Positions 1 to 9,341 are shown, counted from the first letter of the stretch. The stretch is DNA of 64,000 bases from Rubrivivax sp. (GCA_016789955.1 JAEUPB010000075.1:124001-188000); one strand, 5' to 3'. Numbers and translations: made by a program. The notes: generated from the letters alone by a model not told the origin.

Positions 1-777
1 GCCGACACGTCGATGAAGATGGAGGCGCTGACCGACTTCATGAAGGACCAGCCGGTCAAGGCGGTCTACCTGATCAACCAGAACTACGCGCACGGCCAGC
101 AGGTCTCGAAGTACTTCCGCGACACCATGGCGCGCAAGAAGCCCGACGTGAAGATCGTCGGCGACGACCTGCACCCGATCGGCCAGGTGAAGGACTTCGC
201 GCCCTACGTGGCCAAGATCAAGGCCTCGGGCGCCGACTCGGTGGTCACCGGCAACTGGGGCCAGGACCTGACGCTGCTGATCAAGGCGGCCAAGGACGCC
301 GGCCTCACCGCGAACCTCTACACGTACTACGCCGGCGTCAGCGGCACGCCCACCGCGCTGGCGGCGGGCGTGGGCGGCAAGGTGCGCGTGGTGGCCTACA
401 GCCACAACGGCCTGCCCGATCCGGTGAAGACGCTGCAGAACAAGTTCAAGGGCAAGTTCAACGACGACTGGTACACCGGCGCCACCTACAACGGACTGAT
501 GATGCTGGCCACCGCGATGGCGCAGGCCAAGAGCACCGACCCGGTGAAGGTGGCCGCGGCGATGGAGGGCCTGAAGTTCAAGGGCTTCCAGGGCGAGGTG
601 GAGATGCGCAAGGCCGACCACCAGCTGCAGCAGGGCCTTTACATCAGCGAGTGGCGCAAGGCCGACGCGAAGGTGCCCTACTCTGTGGAGAACACCGGCT
701 GGAACTTCCAGGAGGTCAAGGCGATCCCGGCCTACGTGGCGAGCACGCCCACGTCGTGCCAGATGAAGCGCCCGTGA
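1..777 (+). CDS. LivK-type ABC substrate-binding protein (5' end cut by window)
   Basis: The window opens inside this gene, so the signal peptide and part of the N-terminal lobe are missing; 258 codons are readable in frame from base 1. The remainder reads as a type 1 periplasmic-binding fold (LivK/Peripla_BP_6 family), which captures a ligand in the periplasm and delivers it to an ABC permease. Visible landmarks are a YTYYAG loop, a YNGLMMLATAM helix after it and a single late Cys near the C-terminus. livH follows after 16 bp and the K-H-M-G-F order is complete, which supports the call. Ligand is not readable: amino acids, amides, urea and aromatic acids all use this family. Confidence 0.93.
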   Translation, partial: ADTSMKMEALTDFMKDQPVKAVYLINQNYAHGQQVSKYFRDTMARKKPDVKIVGDDLHPIGQVKDFAPYVAKIKASGADSVVTGNWGQDLTLLIKAAKDAGLTANLYTYYAGVSGTPTALAAGVGGKVRVVAYSHNGLPDPVKTLQNKFKGKFNDDWYTGATYNGLMMLATAMAQAKSTDPVKVAAAMEGLKFKGFQGEVEMRKADHQLQQGLYISEWRKADAKVPYSVENTGWNFQEVKAIPAYVASTPTSCQMKRP

Positions 778-793
778 TCCTGCCGCACCCGCG

Positions 794-1828
794 GTGGATC
801 TCTCGTACTTCCTGATCTCGCTGCTCAACGGCCTGTCCAACGGGCTGTTGCTGTTCATGCTCGCGTCGGGCCTGACGCTCATCTTCAGCATGATGGGCGT
901 GCTGAACTTCGCCCACGCGAGCTTCTACATGGTGGGCGCCTACCTCGCCTACACGGTGACGCAGGCGATCGGCTTCTGGTGGGGCCTGCTGCTGGCGCCG
1001 CTGCTGGTGGGCGCGATGGGTGCGGCCTTCGAGCGCCACGCGCTGCGCCGCGTGCACAAGTTCGGCCACGTGCCCGAGCTGCTGATCACGTTCGGGCTGT
1101 CGTACATCGCGCTCGAGCTGGTGCAGCTGATCTGGGGCCGCCAGGCGCTGAACTTCCAGCCGCCGGAGTCGCTGCGCGGCTCGCTGTTCACCATCGTCGA
1201 GCTGCCCGCGTCGGCCGGCGGCCTGGGCGTGGCGATGGGCGAGAAGCCCGACGCCTGCGCCAGCGTGGCCGGTGCCATCTGCACCACCTTCCCCGAGTTC
1301 CGCGCCTTTGGCATGGCGGTGGCGGTGGGCATGCTGGTGGCGGTGTGGCTGCTGCTGACGCGCACGCGCATCGGCCTCGTGATCCAGGCAGCGCTGACGC
1401 ACCCCGAGATGGTCGAGGCGCTCGGCCACAACGTGCCGCGCGTGTTCATGATGGTGTTCGGCGGCGGCACCGCGCTGGCGGCGCTGGCCGGCGTGATCGG
1501 TGGCGCGCTGCGCGTGACCGAGCCGTCGATGGCGCTGGCCGTGGGCGCGCAGGTGTTCGCGGTGATCGTGATCGGCGGCATGGGGTCGCTGGCCGGCGCC
1601 TTCATCGCCTCGGTGGGGCTGGGCGTGATCGAGTCGTTCGCGGTGGGCAGCGATCGTTCCATCGCCGACTTCCTGGCGTGGCTGGACGTGGCCGTCACGC
1701 CACAGACCTTCGGCTACGCAGTGTGGAGCGTCAAGCTCAGCCAGATCGCCGCGATCCTGCCGTTCCTGCTGCTGGTGCTGATCCTGATCTTCCGGCCCAA
1801 GGGCCTGCTCGGCACGCGAGAGGGCTGA
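794..1828 (+). CDS. livH: Branched-chain amino acid ABC transporter permease LivH
   Basis: Inner-membrane permease, 344 residues, GTG start. It opens with the classic LivH amino terminus (SLLNGLSNGLLLFMLASGLTL), then the FSMMGVLNFAHASFYM segment that is the family hallmark, and about eight hydrophobic segments ending in an FRPKGLLG tail. Slightly longer than the usual ~300 residues because of a periplasmic loop around residues 135-165 with two Cys (ACASVAGAICTT). It should form the transmembrane heterodimer with LivM, energised by LivG and LivF. livM begins five bases after its stop codon, so the genes are surely co-transcribed. Confidence 0.95.
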   Translation: MDLSYFLISLLNGLSNGLLLFMLASGLTLIFSMMGVLNFAHASFYMVGAYLAYTVTQAIGFWWGLLLAPLLVGAMGAAFERHALRRVHKFGHVPELLITFGLSYIALELVQLIWGRQALNFQPPESLRGSLFTIVELPASAGGLGVAMGEKPDACASVAGAICTTFPEFRAFGMAVAVGMLVAVWLLLTRTRIGLVIQAALTHPEMVEALGHNVPRVFMMVFGGGTALAALAGVIGGALRVTEPSMALAVGAQVFAVIVIGGMGSLAGAFIASVGLGVIESFAVGSDRSIADFLAWLDVAVTPQTFGYAVWSVKLSQIAAILPFLLLVLILIFRPKGLLGTREG

Positions 1829-1833
1829 ACGGC

Positions 1834-3105
1834 GTGGCGCTGAACAAGGGACGCTGGATCGTCTGGGGCTGCTACGCGCTGGTGCTGGCGGTGGCGCCGC
1901 TGCTGTTCACCAGCAGCCTGGCGCAGACGATGCTCTCGCAGATGGGCATCGCGATCATCGCGTGCCTGGCCTTCAACATGCTGCTCGGGCAGGGCGGCAT
2001 GCTGAGCTTCGGGCATGCGGTGTACTCGGGGCTGGGCTCGTTCTTCGCGATCCACACGCTGAACCTCGTCAGCAAGGGCGCGATGGCGCTGCCGGTGAGC
2101 CTGATCCCGCTGGTGGCCGGCGTGTTCGGCATGCTGTTCGCGGTGCTGCTGGGCTACGTCACCACGAAGAAGGCCGGCACGCCGTTCGCGATGATCACGC
2201 TGGGCGTGGGCGAACTGGTCTACGCGATGTCGCTGATGTTCCCGGGCTTCTTCGGCGGCGAGGGCGGCATCAGCGGCAACCGCGTGGCCGGGCAGCCGTT
2301 CCTCGGCGTCACGTTCGGGCCGCAGATCCAGCTCTATTACCTGATCGCCGTCTACACCTTCGTCTGCACCGCGGCCATGTACGCCTACACGCGCACGCCG
2401 CTGGGTCGCATGCTCAACGCGGTGCGCGACAACCCCGAGCGCGTCGAGTTCATCGGCTACTCCACGCAGCGCGTGCGCTACCTGGCGTTCATCGCCAGCG
2501 GCTTCTTCATGGGCATCTCCGGGGGGCTGGCGGCGCTGAACTTCGAGATCGTCACCGCCGAGGTGGTGGGCGCCGCCCGCTCGGGCGCCTACCTGCTGTT
2601 CACCTTCCTCGGCGGCGCGGTGTTCTTCTTCGGCCCGATCATCGGCGCGGTGCTGCTGGTGCTGGCACTGGTGCTGCTGTCGGAGCTGACGCAGGCGTGG
2701 CTGTTGTACCTGGGCATCGTGTTCACCTTCATGGTGATGTACGCGCCGGGCGGCATCTCCAGCCTGATCATGATGAACCTGCGCGTGGCCTCGTACGGCA
2801 AGCTGGGTCGCATCGTCGGAAGCTACCTGGCGCTGGGCGGACTGGCGTTCGTGATCCTCGTCGGCGCTTCGGCGATGATCGAGATGGTCTACCACCTGCA
2901 GCTCAACGAGGCGGTGGGCCCGCAGATGCGCTTCATGGGCGCGACGCTGAATGCCAACGGGTTCGACAGCTGGTTCGGTGCCGGCCTCGTGCTGCTGACC
3001 GGCGTGGCGCTGTTCGAGGTGGCGCGGCGGCAGTTCGTGCGCGAATGGGGCCACGTGCAGGAGGAAATCGAGCACGAGGTGAAGCAGCGGGAGGCCGGAG
3101 CGTGA
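1834..3105 (+). CDS. livM: Branched-chain amino acid ABC transporter permease LivM
   Basis: Second permease subunit, 423 residues from the GTG at 1834. The core shows the LivM signatures LAFNMLLGQGGMLSFGHAVY near the N-terminus and the cytoplasmic loop TPLGRMLNAVRDNPERVEFIGY that docks on the ATPases. The family is usually about 320-350 residues; here the fold is followed by a roughly 100-residue tail with two more hydrophobic segments and a charged end (EEIEHEVKQREAGA). An upstream in-frame extension exists but lies within livH, so the GTG directly after livH is preferred. The stop codon overlaps the start of livG (GTGA), indicating translational coupling. Confidence 0.93.
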   Translation: MALNKGRWIVWGCYALVLAVAPLLFTSSLAQTMLSQMGIAIIACLAFNMLLGQGGMLSFGHAVYSGLGSFFAIHTLNLVSKGAMALPVSLIPLVAGVFGMLFAVLLGYVTTKKAGTPFAMITLGVGELVYAMSLMFPGFFGGEGGISGNRVAGQPFLGVTFGPQIQLYYLIAVYTFVCTAAMYAYTRTPLGRMLNAVRDNPERVEFIGYSTQRVRYLAFIASGFFMGISGGLAALNFEIVTAEVVGAARSGAYLLFTFLGGAVFFFGPIIGAVLLVLALVLLSELTQAWLLYLGIVFTFMVMYAPGGISSLIMMNLRVASYGKLGRIVGSYLALGGLAFVILVGASAMIEMVYHLQLNEAVGPQMRFMGATLNANGFDSWFGAGLVLLTGVALFEVARRQFVREWGHVQEEIEHEVKQREAGA

Positions 3106-3884
3106 CCGCCCCGCTGGCCCTCGAGCTGCGCGACCTGCGCAAGAGCTTCGGCAAGACCGAGATCATCCGCGGCGCATCTCTGGCGGTGCGCCCCGGCGAG
3201 CGCGTGGCCATCATCGGCCCCAACGGCGCCGGCAAGAGCACGCTGTTCAACCTGATCAGCGGCCGCTTCGCGCCGACCTCCGGCGAGATCCACCTGAACG
3301 GCCGCCGCATCGACGGGCAGACGCCGTACGCGATCAACCGGCTGGGCCTGTCGCGCAGCTTCCAGGTGAGCAACCTCTTCACGCGGCTGTCGGTGTTCGA
3401 GAACGTGCGCTGCGCGGTGCTGTGGAGCCTGGGCTACCGCTACGCCTTCTGGAAGTTCCTGGCCGACCTGCGCGACGCCAACGAGCGCACCGAGCAGGTG
3501 CTGGCGATGATCAAGCTCGACCGCCGCCGCGACGTGCTGGCGATGAACCTCACCTACGCCGAGCAGCGGGCGCTGGAGATCGGCATGACCATCGCCGGCG
3601 GTGCCGACGTGGTGCTGCTCGACGAGCCCACCGCCGGCATGAGCAAGAGCGAGACCGGCCGCTTCGTCGAGCTGATCCGCGACGTCACGCGCGGCAAGAC
3701 GCTGCTGACGGTGGAGCACGACATGGGCGTGGTGTTCGGCCTGGCGGACAAGATCGCGGTGCTGGTGTACGGCGAGGTGATCGCGTTCGACGAACCAGCC
3801 GCGGTGCGCGCCAACCCGCGCGTGCAGGAGGCCTACCTGGGCTCGGTGCTGGCCGAGCAGTCGGCCGCTGCGGCCGGGCACTGA
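3102..3884 (+). CDS. livG: ABC transporter ATP-binding protein LivG
   Basis: Cytoplasmic ATPase of the Liv importer, 260 residues, GTG start overlapping the livM stop. Walker A GPNGAGKST sits at residues 39-47, Walker B VVLLDEPT near 172 and the switch His in VEHD near 203. The ABC signature region reads LTYAEQRALEIGM instead of the more usual LSYGEQR, so the glycine of the signature is an alanine; this is within the range seen in LivG relatives but worth noting. The C-terminal YGEVIAFDEPAAVRANPRVQEAYLG stretch is typical of LivG. Confidence 0.95.
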   Translation: MTAPLALELRDLRKSFGKTEIIRGASLAVRPGERVAIIGPNGAGKSTLFNLISGRFAPTSGEIHLNGRRIDGQTPYAINRLGLSRSFQVSNLFTRLSVFENVRCAVLWSLGYRYAFWKFLADLRDANERTEQVLAMIKLDRRRDVLAMNLTYAEQRALEIGMTIAGGADVVLLDEPTAGMSKSETGRFVELIRDVTRGKTLLTVEHDMGVVFGLADKIAVLVYGEVIAFDEPAAVRANPRVQEAYLGSVLAEQSAAAAGH

Positions 3885-3900
3885 GAACGGGCGCACGACC

Positions 3901-4596
3901 ATGCTCGAACTGCGCGACGTCCACGCCTACTACGGCAAGAGCCATGTGCTGCACGGCGTGCAGTTCAGCGTGGGCACCGGCGAGATCGTGGCGCTGCTGG
4001 GCCGCAACGGCTCGGGCCGCTCGACCACCGTCAAGACCATCATGGGCCTGGTGCACGGCACCGGCGAGGTGAACTGGCAAGGCCAGCCGCTGCTCGGCCT
4101 GCCGGCCTTCGAGATCGCGCACCGCGGCATCGGCTACGTGCCCGAGAACCGCGACATCTTCCCCACGCTCACGGTGCACCAGAACCTGCTGCTGGGGCAG
4201 AAGTCGGCACGGCGCAAGGGCAGCTGGGGCTTCGACGACATGTACGGCATGTTCCCGCGGCTGAAGGAGCGCCAGCACACCGAGGCCGGCGTGCTCTCCG
4301 GCGGCGAGCAGCAGATGCTGACGCTGTGCCGCACGCTGATGGGCGACCCCGAGCTGATCATGATCGACGAGCCCACCGAGGGCCTGGCGCCCAAGATCGT
4401 CGAGCTGGTGGCCGAGTACCTGCGCGAGCTGAAGCGCCGCGGCATCGGCGTGCTGCTGGTCGAGCAGAAGCTCACCATCGCGCTGGAGGTGGCCGACCGC
4501 TGCCTCGTGATGGGCCACGGCCAGATCGTCTTCGAAGGCACGCCGGCGCGGCTGCGCGCCGACGCGACGATCCGCAAGGAGTGGCTGGAGGTCTGA
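3901..4596 (+). CDS. livF: ABC transporter ATP-binding protein LivF
   Basis: Second ATPase, 231 residues, last gene of the importer. The ABC signature LSGGEQQML, Walker B LIMIDEPTEGLAP and a C-terminal WLEV tail are intact. The Walker A reads GRNGSGRST, so Arg40 stands where the phosphate-binding Lys normally is; livG keeps its Lys, and one consensus site per heterodimer may suffice. The gene lies 16 bp after livG and 31 bp before the convergent stop of the next gene. No clear terminator hairpin is visible in that short gap. Confidence 0.94.
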   Translation: MLELRDVHAYYGKSHVLHGVQFSVGTGEIVALLGRNGSGRSTTVKTIMGLVHGTGEVNWQGQPLLGLPAFEIAHRGIGYVPENRDIFPTLTVHQNLLLGQKSARRKGSWGFDDMYGMFPRLKERQHTEAGVLSGGEQQMLTLCRTLMGDPELIMIDEPTEGLAPKIVELVAEYLRELKRRGIGVLLVEQKLTIALEVADRCLVMGHGQIVFEGTPARLRADATIRKEWLEV

Positions 4597-4627
4597 GCGC
4601 GCGCGGGTGCGTCTCGGCTGCCGCGCG

Positions 4628-5749
4628 CTACGCGAGGGACGGCAGCACAGCCTCGCGCCGGCTGCGCGCGGCGGCGAACAGGGCGGCCAGCAGCAGCAGC
4701 GGCGTCGCAGGTTCCGGCACGCCGCCCGGGTCGCCACCGACCACCTGCACGTTGTAGGCCGTGCCCGAGCCGAACGACAGCGTCGTGCCGGACGGCACCA
4801 GGATGCGCTGCAGCGTCGCGGTGTTGTAGGCATCGACATCGGCGCCGTTGGAGCCGCCGGCGGTCAGCATGCTCGCGAATCCGTCGTACAGCCACTCGCC
4901 GGCTTCGTCGTCGAACACCGCGGCGTGCACCAGCATGGTCCAGGACACCACCTGGTCCACGCTGCCGGACGAGTGGTCCGGCGTGCTTCCCGGCAACGGG
5001 ATGATGTGGGTGTTGCGGATGCTGTCGAAGGACGGGGCGCAGTCGATCAGCATGCTGCACGACATGAACTGCACGCCGTTCAGGACATCCGCGTAGCCGC
5101 CGTCTTCAGAGCCGAAGGGCGTGAGTTCCTTGCCGAACACGAAGGAGAGCTGGCCGTCGCCGCTCCACGAGCCATGGAGCAGGAACTCGAACGTCACCGG
5201 GATCGTCGGGCCGGCGTAGTGGAAGTCGTCGGTGTAGCCCGCGCTGGCGCGGGCCCCTCTGGAGATGTAGTCGGCGGTGAACGTGCCGTCGCCGCCTGGA
5301 ACACCCAGGCAGTCCGGTCCGGCGGCCGGGTCGGCGCAGACGCGCGGCGCGGTGTGGATGCGTGCCCGGCTGATGCCGTAGTCGGAACGGGCCTGGGCAC
5401 CGGTGTGGGTCTCCAGGCCTGGGGCCGGCGTGTTCCACCAGTTGGGGCCGCCGCCGACCAGGCCGGGATCCGCGCAGGGGGGCTCGCCGGGGCCGGCATT
5501 GACGCACCCGCCGACGCGGCTGAGCCTCGATCCATCCGGCAGGGTGACCGTCGCGCCGAACTTCTGATTGAGCACCACGTCGGTGACGGCGCCGTCGCCA
5601 AAGTGGATCACGCGGTGGTAGGCGAGCCCGGTCTCGGCCTCGAGCAGCAGTTGCGGCGCCGCGTGGGCGCCCTGGACGGCCACCAGCGAGCAGGCGGCCA
5701 GCACCGCCGTGGCCAAGGGCGAGCGACGGCGGATACGAAGCGATGACAT
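4628..5749 (-). CDS. PEP-CTERM sorting domain protein, function unknown
   Basis: Secreted or surface protein of 373 residues starting at the ATG at 5749, which has a strong GGAGG site seven bases upstream. A signal peptide is visible (basic MSSLRIRRR, hydrophobic core, cut after AQGAHA-type motif near residue 30). The last 20 residues are VPEPATPLLLLAALFAAARS and a basic tail, the PEP-CTERM signal recognised by an exosortase. The middle is Gly/Asp/Thr-rich with several Cys, like other beta-rich PEP-CTERM proteins, with no recognised enzyme domain. It follows the giant regulator gene by 46 bp on the same strand, so the two may be linked in expression. A longer in-frame reading exists but starts inside that regulator. 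Confidence 0.85.
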   Translation of the reverse strand: MSSLRIRRRSPLATAVLAACSLVAVQGAHAAPQLLLEAETGLAYHRVIHFGDGAVTDVVLNQKFGATVTLPDGSRLSRVGGCVNAGPGEPPCADPGLVGGGPNWWNTPAPGLETHTGAQARSDYGISRARIHTAPRVCADPAAGPDCLGVPGGDGTFTADYISRGARASAGYTDDFHYAGPTIPVTFEFLLHGSWSGDGQLSFVFGKELTPFGSEDGGYADVLNGVQFMSCSMLIDCAPSFDSIRNTHIIPLPGSTPDHSSGSVDQVVSWTMLVHAAVFDDEAGEWLYDGFASMLTAGGSNGADVDAYNTATLQRILVPSGTTLSFGSGTAYNVQVVGGDPGGVPEPATPLLLLAALFAAARSRREAVLPSLA

Positions 5750-5773
5750 GGTGATTCCTCCCCGGTCCTCTGG

Positions 5774-5791
5774 CGGTGCGAAGGCGCACCG
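5774..5791. terminator. Small hairpin between regulator and PEP-CTERM gene
   Basis: A 7-bp perfect stem (CGGTGCG / CGCACCG) closes on an AAGG tetraloop. It lies just after the stop of the large regulator and before the ribosome-binding site of the PEP-CTERM gene. There is no T-run, so it could be a weak attenuator, an mRNA stability element or chance in GC-rich DNA. Confidence 0.3.
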
Positions 5792-5795
5792 GGGA

Positions 5796-8700
5796 TCACT
5801 GTGCGGACGATGCGTTGCCAGGTCGTTGCAAGAGCGTTGCAAGCGCCGCGGCCAGGATCGGCAGGAGGGGGCGCGGCGTCTTGGGGCATTGCAGGTGCCG
5901 GTCGGCGGCGACTGCGGCACGGGCGAGCTCGGCCTCGAGGTCGGTTCCGGGAACGGCGTCGGCCCCGGGCGCCGGCGCGGTGGCATGCTGCACCAGGTGA
6001 GCCAGCGCCATGAGGCGGGCCGCTGCCGCGCGCACGCCCACTTCGATGTGGACCCATGGCGCCGATGCCGACGTGACGCCGTCGAGGGCCTCGAGGGCTT
6101 CCCGGGCCCGGGTCGGGCGCCCGGCGAGCCAGTACTCGGCCCAGCAGACGGCGGCGTTCTGGCGATCGGTGAGCTCGTGCAGTTCCTCCACCCGAGGCAG
6201 ATGTCCCAGTACCTCGCGCGCGTGGGCCAGGTCGCCCTTGGCGAGGGCGAGGCGAACGCGGTTGAAGGCGAGCTTGATGCGCGCGCCTTCCTTCGTGTCG
6301 GGCATCGACGGCCCGGCCAGCGCCAGGATCGTGTCGGCGGCCGCGTAGTCTGCGCTCGTGGTGTAGATGTCGAGCGTCATGGAGATGCTGTCGAGCAGTT
6401 GGAAGGAATCCGCCGTCTCCCGAGCCAGCGCGATCGAGACGCCGGCCTCGGCCTTGGCGGCCTCGATGTGTCCCTGCTGGTAGTGCGCCTGGGCCAGCAC
6501 GCTGCGCAGCATCGACTCCTGGATCTGGCCGGAGTAGGTCGCCGACGCACGGATCCCTTCGTCGGCGTAGCGCGCCGCCAGCACGGGCTCGCCGCGCTCG
6601 AGCGCCGTGTTGCCGAGGTTGTTGCACAGCAGGCGCTGCAGCTCCACCATCCGCAGCAGTCGCGCCTGGTCCAGCGCCTGCTCCATCGAGTGCCGGGCCT
6701 GGCGGACGTCGCCGATGCCGCTCTGGATGAGGCCCAGGTTCGACAGTGCGCGTGCCACGGAGCGTGGCGACCCGGACAGGCGTGCGAACTGCAGGTTGTG
6801 TTGCGCATGCGGCAGCGCCTTCTGCGGCTGGCCGCCGCGGTGGTAGCCCCAGATGAGGGCGGCGCGAAGATCGGCCTGGATCGCGGGCGTCGAGCCCGAG
6901 AGCCGCAGCGCCGCTTCGGCCTCGTCCGTACCCTCGTCGAGTCGCAGCAGGCCGATCAGCGCCTGGCTGCGCACCAGCATGGCGTGGGCCCGCAAGGGCG
7001 CCTTGCGCGGCAGCACTCCCAGCACCTCGTCGGTCAGCTCGATCGCCGCCTGGTAGCGCGACATCATGCTCAACGCATTGGCCGCTTCCACCGAAGCCTC
7101 CAACGCGAGGGCTGCGGTCTGCGGGCTGGTCTGCCATTGGTCGCGCCAGCGCAGGAGCTCCTCCAGCGCGGCCTGCATCGCGGGCGCGGCATCGACGACG
7201 CGCTCACATCGGACCTGCTGGCTCAGGATCTCGAAGCGCTGTCTCGGCGTGGGCCCGTCGTCGAGCGCGTGTCGCCAATGGGCGCGGGCCTGGTCGAAGG
7301 CTGCGGACTGCAGCGCGGCGACGGCAGCGCGCATGCGGTGTTCCACCGCTCGGCTGGGTTGACCGCCCTGTTCGAAATGGACGGCCAGCGCCTCGGCGCC
7401 CAGGCCGACGCGCGCCCCGGCCAGTGCCAGGCGCAGATGCACGAGGCGCCGCCGCTCGGGGGCGAGCGCACCATCGACCGCCAGGCGCACCAGATCGTGG
7501 GCGAATGCATAGCCGTCGCCCTGGACCCGCAGCATGCGCGCGGCCAGCGCTTGTTCCAGCGCGTCGATGGCCTCCAGTTCGGACAACGCGCAGGCCTCGG
7601 CCAGCAAGCGGGGCGTGAACGGTTCGGCGGTCAGCACGGCGGCGTCCAGCAAGCGCGTCGCGGCTGCCGGCACCATGCGGACGCGGGCGAGCACGGCGTC
7701 GCGCACGCTGGCGGGGAAGGGCCATGCGGCCTCGTCGACGCCGGCGCCGCGCAGCAGGCCCAGGCCGACCCAGTGGCGCAGGGTTTCGGAGGCATAGAAG
7801 GCGTTGCCCCCGGTGGCCGCATGCAGCCGGCCGCCCAGCCGTTCGAGCAGTGCCGCATCGGCATCGGCCGACGTCGCCCCATCCGACGGCAGGCCTGCGG
7901 CCTCGCGCACCATCGCCTGCACGTCCGCTGCGACGAGCGGCTCGAGGCGGAGCAGGGCGGCGCCCCCTTGCTGCAGGGTCCGGCCGGCCTGCTCGCTGGC
8001 GGCGTCGTGTGACGGTCGTTGGGTGAAGACCATGCGTGCGGCGCCGGCCGGCCCCTCGGCGGCAGCCGAAGGCTGGGCCTGCGCATCCCGCCGGCGATTG
8101 GACGCGAGGCGCTGGAACAGCGGCCGGCTGGCGGCGTCGGCGAGATGGAAGTCATCCACCAGCACCGCATCGAAGCTGCCGTGGCTCAGCAGCTCGAACG
8201 CGGCCTGCGCCGCCTCCTGCAGCCGCAGCTGATCGGCCGGCGTGGCCACGCGCCGGGGGGCGGGGCCCAGCTCGGGCACGATGTACGCCAGCTCGACCTG
8301 CATCCACAGCGGCAGGCTGGCGTCGCCGAGCGCGCCGCCCGCGAGCACACGCAGCAGGCGCACGAACGACGCATAGGGTGACTCGGCGTCCTCGGCACGG
8401 CAGCAGGCCACCGCCAGCGCGCCTTGGGCGGACAGGAACTCGTGGGCCAGCCGCGTCTTGCCGGCACCGGCTTCGCCTTCGAGCAGCATCACGGTGCCCG
8501 CCTGCCACGCGGCCTGCATCCACCGCCAGGCTTCGGTACGCCCGCGCAGCGCGAAGGTGGATGACGAGGCGCCTTGCCTCAGCGCCGCGGGCCCGGGCGA
8601 GCCGGACCGCGAGGATCGGATCGAGCGCGCCAGAGCCTCGGTCTCGGGCATCGGCTCCAGGCCCAGTTCACTGGACAGGGTCCGCTTGCAGCGCACGAAC

Positions 8701-9335
8701 TGCGCCAGTGCCTCTTCACGTCGCCCGAGGCTGACCAGCAGGCGCATCGCTTCCCGGTGCAGGTTCTCCTGCAGGGCATCGACGCGAAGCAGCTCCTGCA
8801 CCGCGTGCAACGCCGGTTCCAACTGGCCTTCGGCCGCGAGCGCGGCCGCGCGCAGGCGCGCGGCCTGGCGCAGCAGCTCCGTCACCCGGGCGCGCTCGGC
8901 CATCAGCCACGCGTCGAAGGCACCCGACTCCGGCGCGTGGAGCCCCTCGGCGAGCACGGCGTCGACCGGCCAATGGAGCGACGGCTCGCCGGGCGTCACG
9001 CCAGGCCCGTGCGGGCCGGCGCACGCCCTTTCCAGGTCGTGCACGTCGCACACGAGCCGGTCGGCGTGCAGCCCATCGATCCCGCCGGACCTCGTGAGCA
9101 GCTCATCGGCGCCCGCGTCGCGCAGGCGCTGCAGCTCGCGGCGCAGGTTGCGCCGTGCCGCGGGCGAGTCGAGGCCGGGCCAGAGCCAGGACGCCAGCCG
9201 ATCGCGGGGGGTGGGCTGCGCCAGCGCCAGCACGAGCAGCAGCGCCTGCGCGTTGCGGGTGGGTAGGCTCAGCGCCTGGCCATCGCGCAGCAGCGCAACG
9301 GGTCCGAGCAATCTCAGTTGGAACGCTGCGCCCAC
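5796..9335 (-). CDS. BTAD/SARP-type transcriptional activator with AAA ATPase and TPR domains
   Basis: Very large regulator, 1179 residues from the GTG at 9335. Order of domains: an OmpR-like winged-helix start (FQLRLLGPVALL, roughly residues 5-95), a bacterial transcriptional activation domain of helical repeats (about 95-245, ending LGLEPMPETEALAR), an NTPase with Walker A GEAGAGKT near residue 290 and acidic VDDFHLADAAS Walker B-like segment, then a long C-terminal series of TPR-like helices. This is the AfsR/SARP or MalT-like signalling-ATPase architecture, better known from actinobacteria. The start was chosen because the winged-helix begins right there; a further 200 upstream codons are in frame but overlap the divergent gene and look non-coding. 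No ligand can be inferred. The downstream PEP-CTERM gene is a plausible target. Confidence 0.85.
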   Translation of the reverse strand: MGAAFQLRLLGPVALLRDGQALSLPTRNAQALLLVLALAQPTPRDRLASWLWPGLDSPAARRNLRRELQRLRDAGADELLTRSGGIDGLHADRLVCDVHDLERACAGPHGPGVTPGEPSLHWPVDAVLAEGLHAPESGAFDAWLMAERARVTELLRQAARLRAAALAAEGQLEPALHAVQELLRVDALQENLHREAMRLLVSLGRREEALAQFVRCKRTLSSELGLEPMPETEALARSIRSSRSGSPGPAALRQGASSSTFALRGRTEAWRWMQAAWQAGTVMLLEGEAGAGKTRLAHEFLSAQGALAVACCRAEDAESPYASFVRLLRVLAGGALGDASLPLWMQVELAYIVPELGPAPRRVATPADQLRLQEAAQAAFELLSHGSFDAVLVDDFHLADAASRPLFQRLASNRRRDAQAQPSAAAEGPAGAARMVFTQRPSHDAASEQAGRTLQQGGAALLRLEPLVAADVQAMVREAAGLPSDGATSADADAALLERLGGRLHAATGGNAFYASETLRHWVGLGLLRGAGVDEAAWPFPASVRDAVLARVRMVPAAATRLLDAAVLTAEPFTPRLLAEACALSELEAIDALEQALAARMLRVQGDGYAFAHDLVRLAVDGALAPERRRLVHLRLALAGARVGLGAEALAVHFEQGGQPSRAVEHRMRAAVAALQSAAFDQARAHWRHALDDGPTPRQRFEILSQQVRCERVVDAAPAMQAALEELLRWRDQWQTSPQTAALALEASVEAANALSMMSRYQAAIELTDEVLGVLPRKAPLRAHAMLVRSQALIGLLRLDEGTDEAEAALRLSGSTPAIQADLRAALIWGYHRGGQPQKALPHAQHNLQFARLSGSPRSVARALSNLGLIQSGIGDVRQARHSMEQALDQARLLRMVELQRLLCNNLGNTALERGEPVLAARYADEGIRASATYSGQIQESMLRSVLAQAHYQQGHIEAAKAEAGVSIALARETADSFQLLDSISMTLDIYTTSADYAAADTILALAGPSMPDTKEGARIKLAFNRVRLALAKGDLAHAREVLGHLPRVEELHELTDRQNAAVCWAEYWLAGRPTRAREALEALDGVTSASAPWVHIEVGVRAAAARLMALAHLVQHATAPAPGADAVPGTDLEAELARAAVAADRHLQCPKTPRPLLPILAAALATLLQRPGNASSAQ

Positions 9336-9341
9336 CGGTCC

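Noticed and set aside
5709-8012. 767-codon plus-strand frame opposite the large regulator
   Set aside because: Antisense shadow of the regulator's TPR and ATPase region.
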